From: Gammaproteobacteria bacterium | Lineage (GTDB): Bacteria > Gemmatimonadota > Gemmatimonadetes > Longimicrobiales > Gaopeijiaceae | NCBI GenBank assembly: GCA_009840525.1 | Contig: VXNP01000035.1 | Coordinates: 1-64,000 of the forward strand | Length of the DNA stretch: 64,000 bases | Reading direction: 5' to 3' | Part shown: piece by piece, positions 17,356 through 27,442 of the stretch | Numbering within the stretch: the first letter of the stretch is position 1 | Layout of the letters: each line of letters starts with the position of its first letter | Notes under the pieces: model-generated | The model's input: the letters and a program-made list of their open reading frames with translations, nothing else | What the model was told of the DNA's origin: nothing | Databases searched by the model: none | Made by a program: the position numbers and the translations under genes

Positions 17356-20022
17356 ATGGAAACTGCTGAAATCCGCCAGCGCTTTCTGAGCTTCTTCGCA
17401 GAGCGCGGACACGGCGTCGTATCGAGTTCTTCCCTGGTTCCCGGGAACGATCCCAGCCTGCTGTTCACCAACGCGGGCATGGTCCAGTTCAAGAGCGTGT
17501 TTCTTGGCGAAGAGCCTGCGCCGCACCGCACCGCGGTCACCTCCCAGAAGTGCCTACGCGCCGGCGGGAAGCACAATGACCTGGAAGAGGTCGGGCGCAC
17601 CGCGCGCCACCACACCTTCTTCGAGATGCTCGGGAACTTCTCGTTCGGGGACTATTTCAAGCGCGAGGCCATCCGCTACGCCTGGGACTTCCTGACCGTC
17701 GAGTTGGGCATGGATCCCGACCGGCTGTACGCAACGGTGCACTACACCGACGACGAGGCGGCCGAGCTGTGGCACGAGGTGGCGGGACTCGAGCGGTCGC
17801 GCATCTACCGGCTGGGCGACAAGGACAACTTCTGGCAGATGGCCGACACGGGGCCCTGCGGGCCGTGTTCGGAGGTGCACTACGACTTGCGGCCGAAGGG
17901 AGAGCGGGGTCTGCATCTGCCGGTCGACGAGTTCGAGGCGAAGGGGGAGCGGGGCGAGTTCCTCGAGTTGTGGAATCTCGTGTTCATGCAGTTCAACCGG
18001 GACGACGAGGGTGTGCAGCACCCGCTGCCGGCGCCCTCCATCGACACCGGGGCGGGGCTGGAGCGCCTGGCTACGGTGCTGCAGGGTGTGGACTCCAACT
18101 ACCATATCGATCTATTTCGGCCGCTTCTGGAACGCGCGGCCGAGGCCGTGGGGAGTCCGTACGACCCGGATGCGCCGGAGGGGGTGAGCTACCGGGTGCT
18201 TGCCGACCACAGCCGCGCCGTGGCTTTCCTGCTCGGCGACGGGGTCTATCCGTCCAACGAGGGGCGGGGCTACGTGCTGCGCCGGATCCTGCGGCGGGGG
18301 GTGCGGCACGCCTGGCTGCTGGGGCGCCGCGAGCCCACCCTGGTGGAGGTTGTAGACGCGGTCATCGCGGCCATGGGCGAGACCTACCCGGAGCTGGTCG
18401 AGCGGGCAGAGCACATCCTGTCGATCACGCGGGGGGAGGAGGAGCGCTTCCTGACCACCATTGAAGGGGGGATGGAGCGCTTCGAGGTTGCCGCGTCCAG
18501 CGCCCAGGACGACGTGATCGGTGGCGAAGAAGCCTTCCGCCTGTACGACACCTTCGGTTTTCCGCTCGATCTCACCCAGGTGATGGCCCGCGAGCGGGGG
18601 TATTCGGTGGATGTGGAGGGGTTCGAGGGGGCGCTGGAGAGACAGCGGGAGCGGAGTCGGACTGTCCCGATCGGCGTCCCGGAGTTCGAGGGCGGCCGGG
18701 GCCAGATCGGACCTTGGCGGCAAGTCGACTCGAACGCCGAGCAGACCTTCGTAGGGTACGACCATCGGGGGGTGGCCACAGACGTCATCGCGGTGCGCCA
18801 GGGCGACGCTGAATGGGGCATGCAGCTTCGCGAGAACCCGTTCTACGTGGAGGCCGGCGGCCAGATCTCCGATCGGGGCACGGTCACCGGCGATGGGTGG
18901 CGCCTCACCGTCGAGCGGGTCGAACGGGTGGAAGGCCGGACCGCGCTGATCGGGCCGCTGGACGGGGATCCGCCGCCGATGGATTCAAGGCCGCTGGCCG
19001 TGCACGCCCGGGTCCCGGAGGACGACCGGCACGACACCGAGCGGAACCACACCGCGACTCACCTTCTTCACGCGGCTCTTCGGTCGGTGCTGGGGGAGCA
19101 CGCGACCCAGCAGGGGTCGCTGGTGGCCCCGGACCGGCTGCGCTTCGACTTCGCCCACTCCGGGCCGATGACGGCGGACGAGGTCGAGCAGGTGGAGTCC
19201 TTCGTCAACGAGGCGGTGTGGCGAGACTATCCGGTCGAGGTGGGCGAATCGACCTACGACGAGGCGATCGCGGCGGGCGCGATGGCGCTCTTCGGCGAGA
19301 AGTACGGCGACCGCGTGCGCACGATCACGATTCCCGGCATCAGCATCGAGCTGTGCGGCGGAACCCACCTGCGCCATACCGGCGAAGTGGGGCTCTTCAA
19401 GGTGGTGAGCGAGGGCGGCGTGGCGGCGGGCGTGCGCCGCATCGAGGCGGTCACCGGGCCGGGCGCCCTCAGGCACTATCAGTCCATCGAGGCGGAGCTC
19501 GAGGAGGTATCCGGCCTGCTGCGGACGCCGGTGCGCAACGCGGTTCGGCGGACCCGCCAGCTCATCGACGAGAAGAAGGAGCTCGAGCGGCTGCTGGACG
19601 AGATGAGCAAGGCGGGAGGTGGGCGCGAAACCGTGGTGGTGGCCAGCGAGCTCACCCTCGGCGACGGCGACCCCTTCCGGGCGGCCTACCGGGCGGTGAG
19701 GATGCGGGCGCGCCGCGCTGACGAGGTCCGGAGCTACGGGGACGAGTTCCTGGCCGCCGAGCCGAGCGGGGTGGCGGTGGTCGCCGCCGAACTCCCCGGC
19801 GGGAAGCAGACCCTGTTCAGCTTCGTCGGCACCGCCCTCATCCGCCGGGGGATCAAGGCGGACGCGGTGGTGCGGGGGGTGGCGGCGGTGGTGGGAGGAC
19901 GCGGCGGCGGGCGGCCGCACATGGCGCAGGCGGGTGTCGCGGATCCCAGCCGGCTCGACGAGGCGCTGGCGGCGGGTGAGGCGGTCGTGCGCGAACTTTC
20001 CGGCCGCGGCGGCCGGCCGTGA
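17356..20022 (+). CDS. alaS: Alanine--tRNA ligase
   Basis: AlaRS charges tRNA-Ala and edits mischarged Ser and Gly. ATG 17356 is chosen over the TTG six bases upstream. The 888-residue protein has the class II core (FTNAGMVQFKSVFLG, KHNDLEEVGRT, HHTFFEMLGNFSFGDYFK). The editing domain follows, with HTATHLLHAAL and Cys/His metal ligands in CGGTHLRHTGE (near residue 670), and then the C-terminal DHHA1 domain with GGGRPHMAQAGV. All domains are present at normal length. The stop overlaps the next small gene by four bases. Confidence 0.97.
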   Translation: METAEIRQRFLSFFAERGHGVVSSSSLVPGNDPSLLFTNAGMVQFKSVFLGEEPAPHRTAVTSQKCLRAGGKHNDLEEVGRTARHHTFFEMLGNFSFGDYFKREAIRYAWDFLTVELGMDPDRLYATVHYTDDEAAELWHEVAGLERSRIYRLGDKDNFWQMADTGPCGPCSEVHYDLRPKGERGLHLPVDEFEAKGERGEFLELWNLVFMQFNRDDEGVQHPLPAPSIDTGAGLERLATVLQGVDSNYHIDLFRPLLERAAEAVGSPYDPDAPEGVSYRVLADHSRAVAFLLGDGVYPSNEGRGYVLRRILRRGVRHAWLLGRREPTLVEVVDAVIAAMGETYPELVERAEHILSITRGEEERFLTTIEGGMERFEVAASSAQDDVIGGEEAFRLYDTFGFPLDLTQVMARERGYSVDVEGFEGALERQRERSRTVPIGVPEFEGGRGQIGPWRQVDSNAEQTFVGYDHRGVATDVIAVRQGDAEWGMQLRENPFYVEAGGQISDRGTVTGDGWRLTVERVERVEGRTALIGPLDGDPPPMDSRPLAVHARVPEDDRHDTERNHTATHLLHAALRSVLGEHATQQGSLVAPDRLRFDFAHSGPMTADEVEQVESFVNEAVWRDYPVEVGESTYDEAIAAGAMALFGEKYGDRVRTITIPGISIELCGGTHLRHTGEVGLFKVVSEGGVAAGVRRIEAVTGPGALRHYQSIEAELEEVSGLLRTPVRNAVRRTRQLIDEKKELERLLDEMSKAGGGRETVVVASELTLGDGDPFRAAYRAVRMRARRADEVRSYGDEFLAAEPSGVAVVAAELPGGKQTLFSFVGTALIRRGIKADAVVRGVAAVVGGRGGGRPHMAQAGVADPSRLDEALAAGEAVVRELSGRGGRP

Positions 20023-20312
20023 CCGCGCTCCGGGACTGGCTCGACGCCCGCCGTCCGGCCGTACCGGACGGACTGAAGGAGTCGCTCGCGGTCGAGGGCG
20101 AGGTTCCCGCCTCGGTCGCCGCCCTCGCCGACCTGGGCATCGCCGCGCTCGACCGCGCCGAGGTGGCGCAGCAGCTCGACCGCCACGCAGCCTTTCAGCT
20201 CCTCGCGGCGGACGCGCTTCTCACGTACGCCTGCGAAGCCGCCGTCGATGAGCCGGAGGTCGCCTCGGGGCTGCACCTCATTCTGGATCGCTGCGCGGCT
20301 GCCTGGCAGTGA
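20019..20312 (+). CDS. Small conserved-position hypothetical protein
   Basis: I do not recognise this 97-residue product. It starts at GTG 20019, overlapping the alaS stop (GTGA), and ends overlapping the cca start by four bases. The tight coupling on both sides argues it is translated. The sequence is mostly helical and Ala/Leu/Asp-rich, with a motif-poor core (LADLGIAALDRAEVAQQL), no signal peptide and no membrane segment. A role in tRNA metabolism is only suggested by its place between alaS and cca. Confidence 0.65.
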   Translation: MTALRDWLDARRPAVPDGLKESLAVEGEVPASVAALADLGIAALDRAEVAQQLDRHAAFQLLAADALLTYACEAAVDEPEVASGLHLILDRCAAAWQ

Positions 20313-21676
20313 CGGAGGGGAGGGAGCGGCCGGCCGCCCCGGACTCGGTCCGGTGGGTGATTCGAAAACTCGAGCAGGCCGGCTTCGAGACGTGGGCGGT
20401 AGGGGGCGTCGTACGGGACGCGCTCGCGGGGCGTCGCGCGGACGCCGACTGGGATCTGGCCACGCGCGCCCGGCCGGAACAGGTGCGGGGGGTGTTCCGG
20501 AGGGTCGTGCCCATCGGGTTGGAGCACGGAACCGTGGGGGTCCTCACGCGGGGGGAGATGTACGAAGTCACCACCTTCCGGCGCGACGTGGAGACCTTCG
20601 GGCGCAGAGCCACGGTCGAGTTTGCCGACAACATCGATGAGGACCTGGCGCGGCGGGACTTTACCATCAACGCCATCGCGTGGCACCCTCTGCGCCGCGA
20701 GATGCGCGATCCCTTCGGCGGCGCCGACGATCTTGCCGCCGGGATCCTGCGCACGGTCGGAGACGCCGGGACGCGGTTCGCCGAGGACTTCCTGCGCATC
20801 CTGCGTGCGTTGCGTTTCGCCGGACGCTTCGCCTTGGCCCTTGAGCCGGAAACGTGGTCCGCGCTCTGTGAGCACCGGCAGCATCTGGCGGACCTGTCGC
20901 CCGAGCGGGTCCGGGAGGAGTTGACGAAGACCCTCCGCTCCGCGCATCCATCGCGCGCACTCTCTCTGTACGCCGCTTCCGGCGTGCTCCCCATCCTCTA
21001 CCCGGAGCTGGCGCGATGCCTGAACGGGCGCGGGGACGGCCGGCTCGACTCGTGGAGCGCCGCCCTTCAGATGGTGGACATCGTCTCCCGGAGATACCCG
21101 CTCGCACGTCTGGCATGCCTCCTGGGCGGGATCGGCGTGCCGTCAGGGGACGTGGGCGAGGAACTGCCTCCGGAGGAGCGCGCAGGGATGCGCGCGGCTG
21201 AACTGATGGAGCGCCTGCGCTATTCCCGCGCCGACACGGAGGGCGTGAGCGCGCTGGTGCGCGCTGCCGCGGCCAGCCCTGAAATCGGCGCTGGACCCGC
21301 GTTGCGCCGCTGGCTTCATCAGACCCGGCAAATGGACCGCCGCCACCTGTTTCGCATCTGGATCGCCCGCGCCCGACTGGACACCGTTCTGGGAGCCCGG
21401 AACCCGGAGCCCGCCGTGCTCTCCCGCTGGAGGGCCGTCCGGGCGGAGCTGGCCACGCATCCCCCGCTTACGCTGGCGGATCTGGCACTGAGCGGGCGGG
21501 ATCTCATCGAGATGGGCATGCGGCCCGGTCCCGGTTTCGGCGCCGTGCTCGCCCATCTGCTCGATCTGGTCCTGGATGATCCCGCGTTGAATCGTGGTCC
21601 GATTCTGGCATTTCGCGCCCGGCTGTACGTCGACGCCCGCGCCCGGGCATCGCGCACCTCCGAGTGGCCCTCGTGA
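20309..21676 (+). CDS. cca: CCA-adding / class II tRNA nucleotidyltransferase
   Basis: The enzyme adds or repairs the 3' CCA of tRNAs. The 455-residue protein shows the class II signature VGGVVRDALAGRRADADWDLATRA near residues 32-55 (GGxVRD plus DxD). Further motifs are EVTTFRRDVE, LARRDFTINAIAW, and FAEDFLRILRALRFAGRF for base selection. The C-terminal half resembles the helical tRNA-binding region. The single tRNA gene in this window lacks an encoded CCA, consistent with dependence on this enzyme. GTG 20309 overlaps the preceding gene, and the 3' end overlaps rarA by 13 bases. Confidence 0.94.
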   Translation: MTEGRERPAAPDSVRWVIRKLEQAGFETWAVGGVVRDALAGRRADADWDLATRARPEQVRGVFRRVVPIGLEHGTVGVLTRGEMYEVTTFRRDVETFGRRATVEFADNIDEDLARRDFTINAIAWHPLRREMRDPFGGADDLAAGILRTVGDAGTRFAEDFLRILRALRFAGRFALALEPETWSALCEHRQHLADLSPERVREELTKTLRSAHPSRALSLYAASGVLPILYPELARCLNGRGDGRLDSWSAALQMVDIVSRRYPLARLACLLGGIGVPSGDVGEELPPEERAGMRAAELMERLRYSRADTEGVSALVRAAAASPEIGAGPALRRWLHQTRQMDRRHLFRIWIARARLDTVLGARNPEPAVLSRWRAVRAELATHPPLTLADLALSGRDLIEMGMRPGPGFGAVLAHLLDLVLDDPALNRGPILAFRARLYVDARARASRTSEWPS

Positions 21677-23118
21677 ACGAGCCCACTCTCTTCGGTGATG
21701 TCGGAACCGGGGTGGGCTCCGATGGATCGGGGGGAGCGGCTCCGGCCGGCCGTGACCCGCGTCCAGGACGGGCATCCACGGCCGGAGCCGGGGCCCCGCT
21801 CGCGGCTCGCATGCGCCCGCGCACGCTCGCCGAGTTCGCGGGACAGGCGCGTCTTCTGGAGGACGGAAGCCCGCTCAGGCGCATGCTCGAGGGGGGTGCT
21901 CTCTCGAGCCTCATCCTCTGGGGTCCGCCCGGCAGCGGCAAGACCACGCTGGCGCGGCTCCTGGCCCGCCGCGGCGACGCCGCCTTCGTCGCGTTCTCGG
22001 CGGTGACGGAGGGGGTGGCGCGCGTCCGGGCGATCATCGCGGAGGCCCGGGAGCGCATCGCCGCGACCGGCCGTGGCACGATCCTCTTCTGCGACGAGAT
22101 TCACCGCTTCAACAAGGCGCAGCAGGACGCCTTCCTCCCCTTTGTCGAGGAGGGGGTGGTCTTCCTGGTCGGCGCGACCACCGAGAATCCGAGCTTCGAA
22201 GTCATCCGTCCGCTGTTGTCGCGGGCCCCGGTGTTCGTGCTGGAACCACTCTCGGCAGGGGAGCTGACGGACATCCTGAGGCGCGCGCTGGAGGATGGCG
22301 AGCGGGGCCTGGGGCGGGTGCCGGAAGACGCCTGCGCGGGTGTGCTGGACTGGATCGCCGGACGCGCCGACGGGGACGCGCGGCGCGCGCTCGGGGTGCT
22401 CGAAAGGGCTGGCGACCTGGCCGGGGCCGGGCGCGCCATAACCCTGGAGCACGCACGGCAGGCGGCCCAGCACCGCTTCTCGCACTTCGACAAGGCCGGC
22501 GAGGAGCACTACAACACCATTTCCGCCCTGCACAAGGCGGTGCGCGGCAGCGACCCCGACGCCGCCCTCTACTGGCTCGCGCGCATGCTTCAGGGCGGAC
22601 AGGACCCGCTCTACATCGCGCGGCGGCTGGTGCGCATGGCCTCCGAAGACATCGGGCTCGCGGACCCCGGGGCGCTGGCGGTCGCGCTCGCCGGACGCGA
22701 TGCCTTCCACTTCCTCGGCTCACCCGAAGGGGAGCTGGCCCTGGCCGAAGTCGTCGTGTACCTGGCGTCGGCGCCAAAGTCTAACCGCCTCTATCGGGCG
22801 TGGCTCGATGCCGGACAGGCGGCGCGACAGACGCCCGGGGCGCCGGTGCCGCTTCATCTCCGCAACGCGCCCACAGATATGATGAAGCAGCTTGGGTATG
22901 GTGCCGGGTACCAGTACGATCCCGATGCTCCGCAGGGTGTCGCCGCGCAGAGCTGCCTCCCCGGCGAGCTCGATGGCAGGCGTTTCTACGCCCCCGGGAC
23001 TGCGGGCGAGGAACGGAGTATCGCGGCGAGACTCGAGCGTTTCAGATCCCTGCGCGCCCGGGCTTCATCGCATGGGGAAGAGCGCGGTTCGAAACCGCCG
23101 CCGGTCTCCGGAACGTAG
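21664..23118 (+). CDS. rarA: Replication-associated recombination protein A (RarA/MgsA)
   Basis: RarA is a clamp-loader-like AAA+ ATPase acting at stalled forks. The 484-residue protein has Walker [15 protein letters not shown] near residue 83, Walker [17 protein letters not shown] near 138, sensor region [11 protein letters not shown], and the C-terminal MgsA region [27 protein letters not shown]. The N-terminus carries about 45 extra Gly/Ala-rich residues before [13 protein letters not shown]. Starts are GTG at 21664 or 21673. Both overlap the end of cca. Confidence 0.94.
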   Translation: MALVNEPTLFGDVGTGVGSDGSGGAAPAGRDPRPGRASTAGAGAPLAARMRPRTLAEFAGQARLLEDGSPLRRMLEGGALSSLILWGPPGSGKTTLARLLARRGDAAFVAFSAVTEGVARVRAIIAEARERIAATGRGTILFCDEIHRFNKAQQDAFLPFVEEGVVFLVGATTENPSFEVIRPLLSRAPVFVLEPLSAGELTDILRRALEDGERGLGRVPEDACAGVLDWIAGRADGDARRALGVLERAGDLAGAGRAITLEHARQAAQHRFSHFDKAGEEHYNTISALHKAVRGSDPDAALYWLARMLQGGQDPLYIARRLVRMASEDIGLADPGALAVALAGRDAFHFLGSPEGELALAEVVVYLASAPKSNRLYRAWLDAGQAARQTPGAPVPLHLRNAPTDMMKQLGYGAGYQYDPDAPQGVAAQSCLPGELDGRRFYAPGTAGEERSIAARLERFRSLRARASSHGEERGSKPPPVSGT

Positions 23119-23166
23119 GCGAGGCCGGACGCCTGAACTTGCCACGGGCGGTCCCGGTCCCGAGGC

Positions 23167-24564
23167 TTGCAGGCGCAGGCGGAACGAATCCCGGGGAAGC
23201 CCGCCACCCACGGAGGCACTGCCATACCTGATCGATTCATCGACAATCGCCCCACGACCGATCGTGCGATTCTGGTCGGGGCGCCCCGCGGGCGCATGCG
23301 GCAGGTCACCGCGCGCGAGCACCTCGAGGAACTCGCCCGTCTGGCGGATACCGCCGGCGCAGATGTTGTGGGGACGGTGCAGCAGCGCATCCGCAGCCCC
23401 CATCCCCACTTCTATATCGGCAGGGGCAAGGCTGGCGAGCTGCGCTCGACGGCGCGGGCGGCGGAGGCCGACCTGGTCATCTTCGACGACGAGTTGAAGC
23501 CGGATCAGGCTCGCCACCTGGAGGACTTCCTGGGGATCCGGGTGATGGATCGTGCCGAGCTCATCCTGGATATCTTTGCCACCCGCGCGCGCACCCGCGA
23601 AGCGCGCATGCAGGTGGAGCTGGCGCAGCTCGAATACCTGCTGCCGCGCCTCAAGCGCATGTGGAGCCACCTCTCGCGCATCCGCGGCGGGATCGGGCTC
23701 AGGGGGCCTGGCGAAACCCAGCTCGAGACCGACCGGCGCCTGATCGGCACCCGGATTTCGGAGCTGAAGCACAAGCTGGAGGGGGTCGCCCGGTCTCGCG
23801 CCACCCAGCGCAAGGGACGCGCCAACTCCTTCCGGGCGGCCCTGGTCGGATACACCAACGCCGGCAAGTCGTCGCTCCTCAGGGCGCTCTCGGGAGCCGA
23901 CCTGCTGGTGGAGGACCGGCTCTTCGCCACTCTCGATTCCGCCACCCGCGTCGTGCCCGTGGGAGATGGGCACCAGGCTCTGCTGACGGACACCGTGGGC
24001 TTCATCCGCAAGCTCCCGCACGATCTCATCGCCTCCTTCCGGTCGACGCTCGAGGAGGCGCGCGAAGCGGATCTGATCCTGCACGTGGTGGATGCCGCGG
24101 CGCCCGACTGGGAAGGCCGGCTCTCCGTCGTGCACGAGGTGCTGGAGGAGCTTGAGCTCCTGGACGCGCCTCGCGTGCTCGTGTTCAACAAGACCGACCT
24201 CATCACGCACGGCGAGGAGGAGGTGCTGAGGGAACGCGTTCGGGGACGAGAGCATACTCCCTCCGTCTTTCTGTCGGTCTACCAGCCGGAGACGCTCGAG
24301 CGGCTGCGCAGCGTGCTGCTGGCGCGCATCCGGGCAGCCCTTCAGAGCGTGCAGGTGGTGCTCAAGGTGACCGACGGGGGGACGCTTGCAGCGCTTTATC
24401 GCGAGGGTGAGGTTGTGAAGACGACGCGAAACGGCTCCGCCCTGATGGTCACGGCACGACTTCCCGCGCCGGCCCTGGGCCGCCTCCAGGCCCGCGGGGA
24501 CGTCGATATCCTGGAGGTCGCCGCCGGAGCGACGTCCGAGGACATCGTCCCTTCATCCGGTTGA
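23167..24564 (+). CDS. hflX: Ribosome-associated GTPase HflX
   Basis: HflX splits stalled or hibernating ribosomes. The sequence shows the glycine-rich HflX domain ([56 protein letters not shown]). The GTPase motifs follow: G1 [12 protein letters not shown]3 [13 protein letters not shown]4 NKTD. The start is unclear. The longest reading opens with TTG 23167 with only a weak ribosome site. A perfect GGAGG (23212-23216) sits seven bases before an ATA codon at 23224, and homology to HflX begins right there (IPDRFID versus MFDRYD in E. coli). ATA may therefore be the true start; see findings. The gene ends three bases into the TTGA preceding pdxJ. Confidence 0.93.
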   Translation: MQAQAERIPGKPATHGGTAIPDRFIDNRPTTDRAILVGAPRGRMRQVTAREHLEELARLADTAGADVVGTVQQRIRSPHPHFYIGRGKAGELRSTARAAEADLVIFDDELKPDQARHLEDFLGIRVMDRAELILDIFATRARTREARMQVELAQLEYLLPRLKRMWSHLSRIRGGIGLRGPGETQLETDRRLIGTRISELKHKLEGVARSRATQRKGRANSFRAALVGYTNAGKSSLLRALSGADLLVEDRLFATLDSATRVVPVGDGHQALLTDTVGFIRKLPHDLIASFRSTLEEAREADLILHVVDAAAPDWEGRLSVVHEVLEELELLDAPRVLVFNKTDLITHGEEEVLRERVRGREHTPSVFLSVYQPETLERLRSVLLARIRAALQSVQVVLKVTDGGTLAALYREGEVVKTTRNGSALMVTARLPAPALGRLQARGDVDILEVAAGATSEDIVPSSG

Positions 24565-24572
24565 GGCACGCC

Positions 24573-25337
24573 ATGCGCTTCTACGTAAACATCGACCACG
24601 TGGCCACCGTCCGGCAGGCGCGCCGGACGGACGAACCCGATCCCGTGCGCGCGGCGGTGCTGGCCGAACTGGGAGGCGCCGACGGGATCACCGTGCACCT
24701 GCGCGAGGACCGCCGCCACATCAGCGACCGCGACGTGCGGCTGCTCATGGAGACGACGCGCACGGGGATCAATCTCGAGCTGGCGACGGCCCCCGACATC
24801 CTCGGCCTGGCGTGCGAGTTGGCGCCGATGCAGGCCACGCTCGTGCCCGAGCGCCGCGAGGAGGTCACCACCGAGGGCGGACTGGCGCTCGGTTCGGCGG
24901 AGGTGCGCGCCGCCATGCGGGACGCGCTCGTCCGGCTCGCAGACGCCGGGGTGCGGACGTCGCTCTTCATCGACCCGGACGAGGACGCGATCGAAGTCAG
25001 CGCCGAACTGGGCGCCGATGCCGTGGAACTGCACACCGGAGAGTACGCGCTGGCGGACATGCACGGCCGTCCCGCCCAACTGGGTCGCCTGGTGTCGGCG
25101 GCGCGCGCCGGGCGGGCCGCGGGACTGGCGGTGCACGCCGGGCACGGACTGACCTACGAGAACGTCGTCCCGGTGGCCGCGGTCGGCGAGATCGAGGAGC
25201 TCAACATCGGTCACAGCATCGTCTCGCGTGCGGTGCTGGTGGGGCTCGAGCGGGCGGTGCGGGAGATGAAGGAGATCATCCGGCGCGCTCCCGGGATGAT
25301 GAGCGCCGAGGGCTGGCTGCCTCCCATCGGCTTCTGA
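24573..25337 (+). CDS. pdxJ: Pyridoxine 5'-phosphate synthase
   Basis: PdxJ condenses 1-deoxyxylulose-5-phosphate with aminoacetone phosphate, the last ring-forming step of DXP-dependent vitamin B6 synthesis. The 254-residue TIM barrel starts [18 protein letters not shown], the canonical family N-terminus, so ATG 24573 is chosen over the TTG at 24561. Visible motifs are [40 protein letters not shown] and [11 protein letters not shown]. It lies eight bases after hflX and 10 bases before a membrane protein gene. Confidence 0.96.
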   Translation: MRFYVNIDHVATVRQARRTDEPDPVRAAVLAELGGADGITVHLREDRRHISDRDVRLLMETTRTGINLELATAPDILGLACELAPMQATLVPERREEVTTEGGLALGSAEVRAAMRDALVRLADAGVRTSLFIDPDEDAIEVSAELGADAVELHTGEYALADMHGRPAQLGRLVSAARAGRAAGLAVHAGHGLTYENVVPVAAVGEIEELNIGHSIVSRAVLVGLERAVREMKEIIRRAPGMMSAEGWLPPIGF

Positions 25338-25347
25338 GGCCGCGCCC

Positions 25348-26379
25348 GTGACATCGTCCTGGAAGCCCCTCCTGGGGCTTTCCGTCAGCGGCCTGCTGCT
25401 CTGGTGGGTATTCCGCGGCGAGGACCTGGGCGCCATTGCCGCCGAGGTGGCGGCCGCCAACCCGTGGTGGCTGCTGGCGGCGGTGTTCGTCGCGACCGCC
25501 GGCTACCTGTTGCGCGCCATGCGATGGCAGGTGCTGCTTGCCCCGCTCCGGTCCCGGATCGGCCTGCGGGCCCGCTTTGCCGCCACCGCCATCGGCTTCA
25601 TGGTCAACAACCTGCTGCCCGCCCGTGCCGGCGAATTCGCCCGCGCCTGGTCGCTCGCGCGCATGGCGAAGATGCGGACCTCCGCGTGCCTGTCCTCCCT
25701 CGTCGTCGAGCGCCTCTTCGATGGCATCACGGTTGTGGCGCTGCTGGTGGTTTCGCTGTCGCTGCCGGGGTTCCGCGCGGACTCGGAGCTCGCGGGCGGA
25801 ATCGTCGGCGGAGCGGTGGCCGGGTTCGTGGCCGTGCTCGCGATGGTCATCCTGGTCGTGGTGCTGGTGCTGGCGTGGCCGGACGTGGTGCGGGCCGCCG
25901 CGCGTCGGCTGGCCTCCCGACTGCCGGGCGCGGCCGGGGACAGGGCGCTGTCCATTCTGGACGGGCTCATCGAGGGGCTGGGTGCGCTTCGAAGTCCAAT
26001 ACTGGTAGCGCGCACCGCGGTGTGGAGCCTGGTCTTCTGGCTCTGGCATTCGGCGTCGTTCTGGCTCGGCTTCCGCGCCTTCGGCATCGATGCGGGATAT
26101 GCGGAAGCGCTCTTCCTGAACGGGATCACGGCGCTGGCGGTCGCGCTGCCCTCGGCGCCGGGGTTCTTCGGTCCGTTCGAGGCCGCGGTACGGGCCGCGT
26201 TGGTCGAAGTCCTGGGCTTTGGCGAGAACCCGGCGCTCGCGTTCGCCGCGGGGTACCACATCACGACGTTCATTCCGGTGACTGCAATCGGGCTCTGGTA
26301 CTTCTGGCGCATGGGGTTTTCGTTCCGGCAGATCGGGCTGGCGCGGAAGGGCGGCGAAGGAGCGGTCGCGGCGCTGTGA
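25348..26379 (+). CDS. YbhN/AglD-type (lysylphosphatidylglycerol synthase TM region) membrane protein
   Basis: The 343-residue polytopic protein has about eight hydrophobic segments and the LPG_synthase_TM (UPF0104) signatures: WWLLAAVFVATAGYLLRAMRW, NNLLPARAGEFARAWSLAR and SSLVVERLFDGITVVALL. The C-terminus has PSAPGFFGPFEAAVRAAL. Family members include flippase-like transmembrane domains; no aminoacyl-transferase domain is attached here. It probably acts in lipid or glycolipid translocation. GTG 25348 starts it, and its stop overlaps the ispE start by four bases. Confidence 0.88.
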   Translation: MTSSWKPLLGLSVSGLLLWWVFRGEDLGAIAAEVAAANPWWLLAAVFVATAGYLLRAMRWQVLLAPLRSRIGLRARFAATAIGFMVNNLLPARAGEFARAWSLARMAKMRTSACLSSLVVERLFDGITVVALLVVSLSLPGFRADSELAGGIVGGAVAGFVAVLAMVILVVVLVLAWPDVVRAAARRLASRLPGAAGDRALSILDGLIEGLGALRSPILVARTAVWSLVFWLWHSASFWLGFRAFGIDAGYAEALFLNGITALAVALPSAPGFFGPFEAAVRAALVEVLGFGENPALAFAAGYHITTFIPVTAIGLWYFWRMGFSFRQIGLARKGGEGAVAAL

Positions 26380-27278
26380 AGCGCGCGGTCGTGGTCGAGG
26401 CTCCGGCCAAGGTCAACCTCGTGCTGCGCGTTCGCGGGCGGCGCGCCGACGGGTACCACAACGTGGACACCCTCTTCGCGGCGGTCGGACTGGGCGACCG
26501 CCTGCGGGTGGAGCGCGCTGCGGCGGGCATCACCGTGGAGGTCACAGGCGCCGACCTGGGCGACCCGCGCGACAACCTGGTGTACCGGGCGGCACGAGCG
26601 TACCTCGACGCGCGCGGTGAGCGGGGCGGGGTGGCGATCCGGCTGGAGAAGCGCATTCCGGTCGGTGGCGGGCTGGGGGGAGGCTCCTCGGACGCGGCGG
26701 CGACGCTCCGCTGCCTGGACGAGCTGTTCGAACCGCCCGTGGGTGTCGCCGCGCTCACCGGGATGGCGCGCGGCCTCGGCGCCGACGTCCCCTTCTTCCT
26801 GTCGCCGTCGCCGCTCGCACTGGGTGGCGGCCGGGGCGACCACCTCACGCCCCTGCCCCCGCTGCCGTCCCGCCCGGTGCTTCTGGTGGGATCGCCGGAG
26901 GGGGTCGGGACGGCCTGGGCGTACGGTCTGCTTGCGCGCGGGAGGGGCCGGAGCGTGGAGTTGCCGTCCGCCGGGCAGCCGGTCCCCCTCACCCCGGCCC
27001 GCTGCCGGGACTGGCCGACCGTGGCCGGGATGGCCCACAACGACTTCGAGGCGCCCATCTTCGCCGTCCGGCCGGACCTCCGCGACACGATGCTCTCGCT
27101 GCGCGACACCTCGCCCCTGCTGGCGCTCATGTCGGGTAGCGGCAGCACGATCTTCGCGGTCTACCGGCACGAGGAGTCGGCTGCGCGAGCTCACCGCCAG
27201 ATCCAGCCGCTGCACGGAGACGGACACGTCCATATGACGACCACCCTTTCGAGGTTTCCCGCGCTGCAACCGACGTAG
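26376..27278 (+). CDS. ispE: 4-(cytidine 5'-diphospho)-2-C-methyl-D-erythritol kinase
   Basis: IspE phosphorylates CDP-methylerythritol in the MEP isoprenoid pathway. The product is 300 residues from GTG 26376, which overlaps the preceding stop. GHMP-kinase motifs are clear: EAPAKVNLVLRVRGRRADGYH at the N-terminus, the ATP loop PVGGGLGGGSSDAAATL near residue 90, and C-terminal LLALMSGSGSTIFAVY. With pdxJ upstream it forms a metabolic block that links DXP use in B6 and isoprenoid synthesis, although this may be coincidental. Confidence 0.95.
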   Translation: MKRAVVVEAPAKVNLVLRVRGRRADGYHNVDTLFAAVGLGDRLRVERAAAGITVEVTGADLGDPRDNLVYRAARAYLDARGERGGVAIRLEKRIPVGGGLGGGSSDAAATLRCLDELFEPPVGVAALTGMARGLGADVPFFLSPSPLALGGGRGDHLTPLPPLPSRPVLLVGSPEGVGTAWAYGLLARGRGRSVELPSAGQPVPLTPARCRDWPTVAGMAHNDFEAPIFAVRPDLRDTMLSLRDTSPLLALMSGSGSTIFAVYRHEESAARAHRQIQPLHGDGHVHMTTTLSRFPALQPT

Positions 27279-27342
27279 CGCTCCCCGGTTCACTCTTGAG
27301 ACCGCAGCGGCGCACGAGTAGGATTCCGAGAGCCATCGTGGG

Positions 27343-27413
27343 TGGCCCGTCGTCTAATGGCAGGACACCGGTCTTTGGAACCGGCGGTGGTGGTTCGAAT
27401 CCACCCGGGCCAA
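27343..27413 (+). tRNA. tRNA-Gln (anticodon TTG)
   Basis: A 71-base cloverleaf can be drawn by hand. The acceptor stem TGGCCCG pairs with CGGGCCA. A D-arm starts GTCTAATGG. The anticodon stem CCGGT/ACCGG encloses loop CTTTGGA, giving anticodon TTG. The T-arm contains GGTTCGAATCC. The discriminator is A at 27413 and no CCA is encoded. It starts 64 bases after ispE. A long open frame that crosses it on the same strand is not coding through the tRNA. Confidence 0.95.
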
Positions 27414-27442
27414 TCCGCTCCCGCCTCGAAGGAGGAGCCCTC

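Noticed and set aside
27296-27442. Extension of the TPR-like gene through tRNA-Gln
   Set aside because: A gene start inside or upstream of a tRNA on the same strand is implausible; a ribosome site lies after the tRNA.
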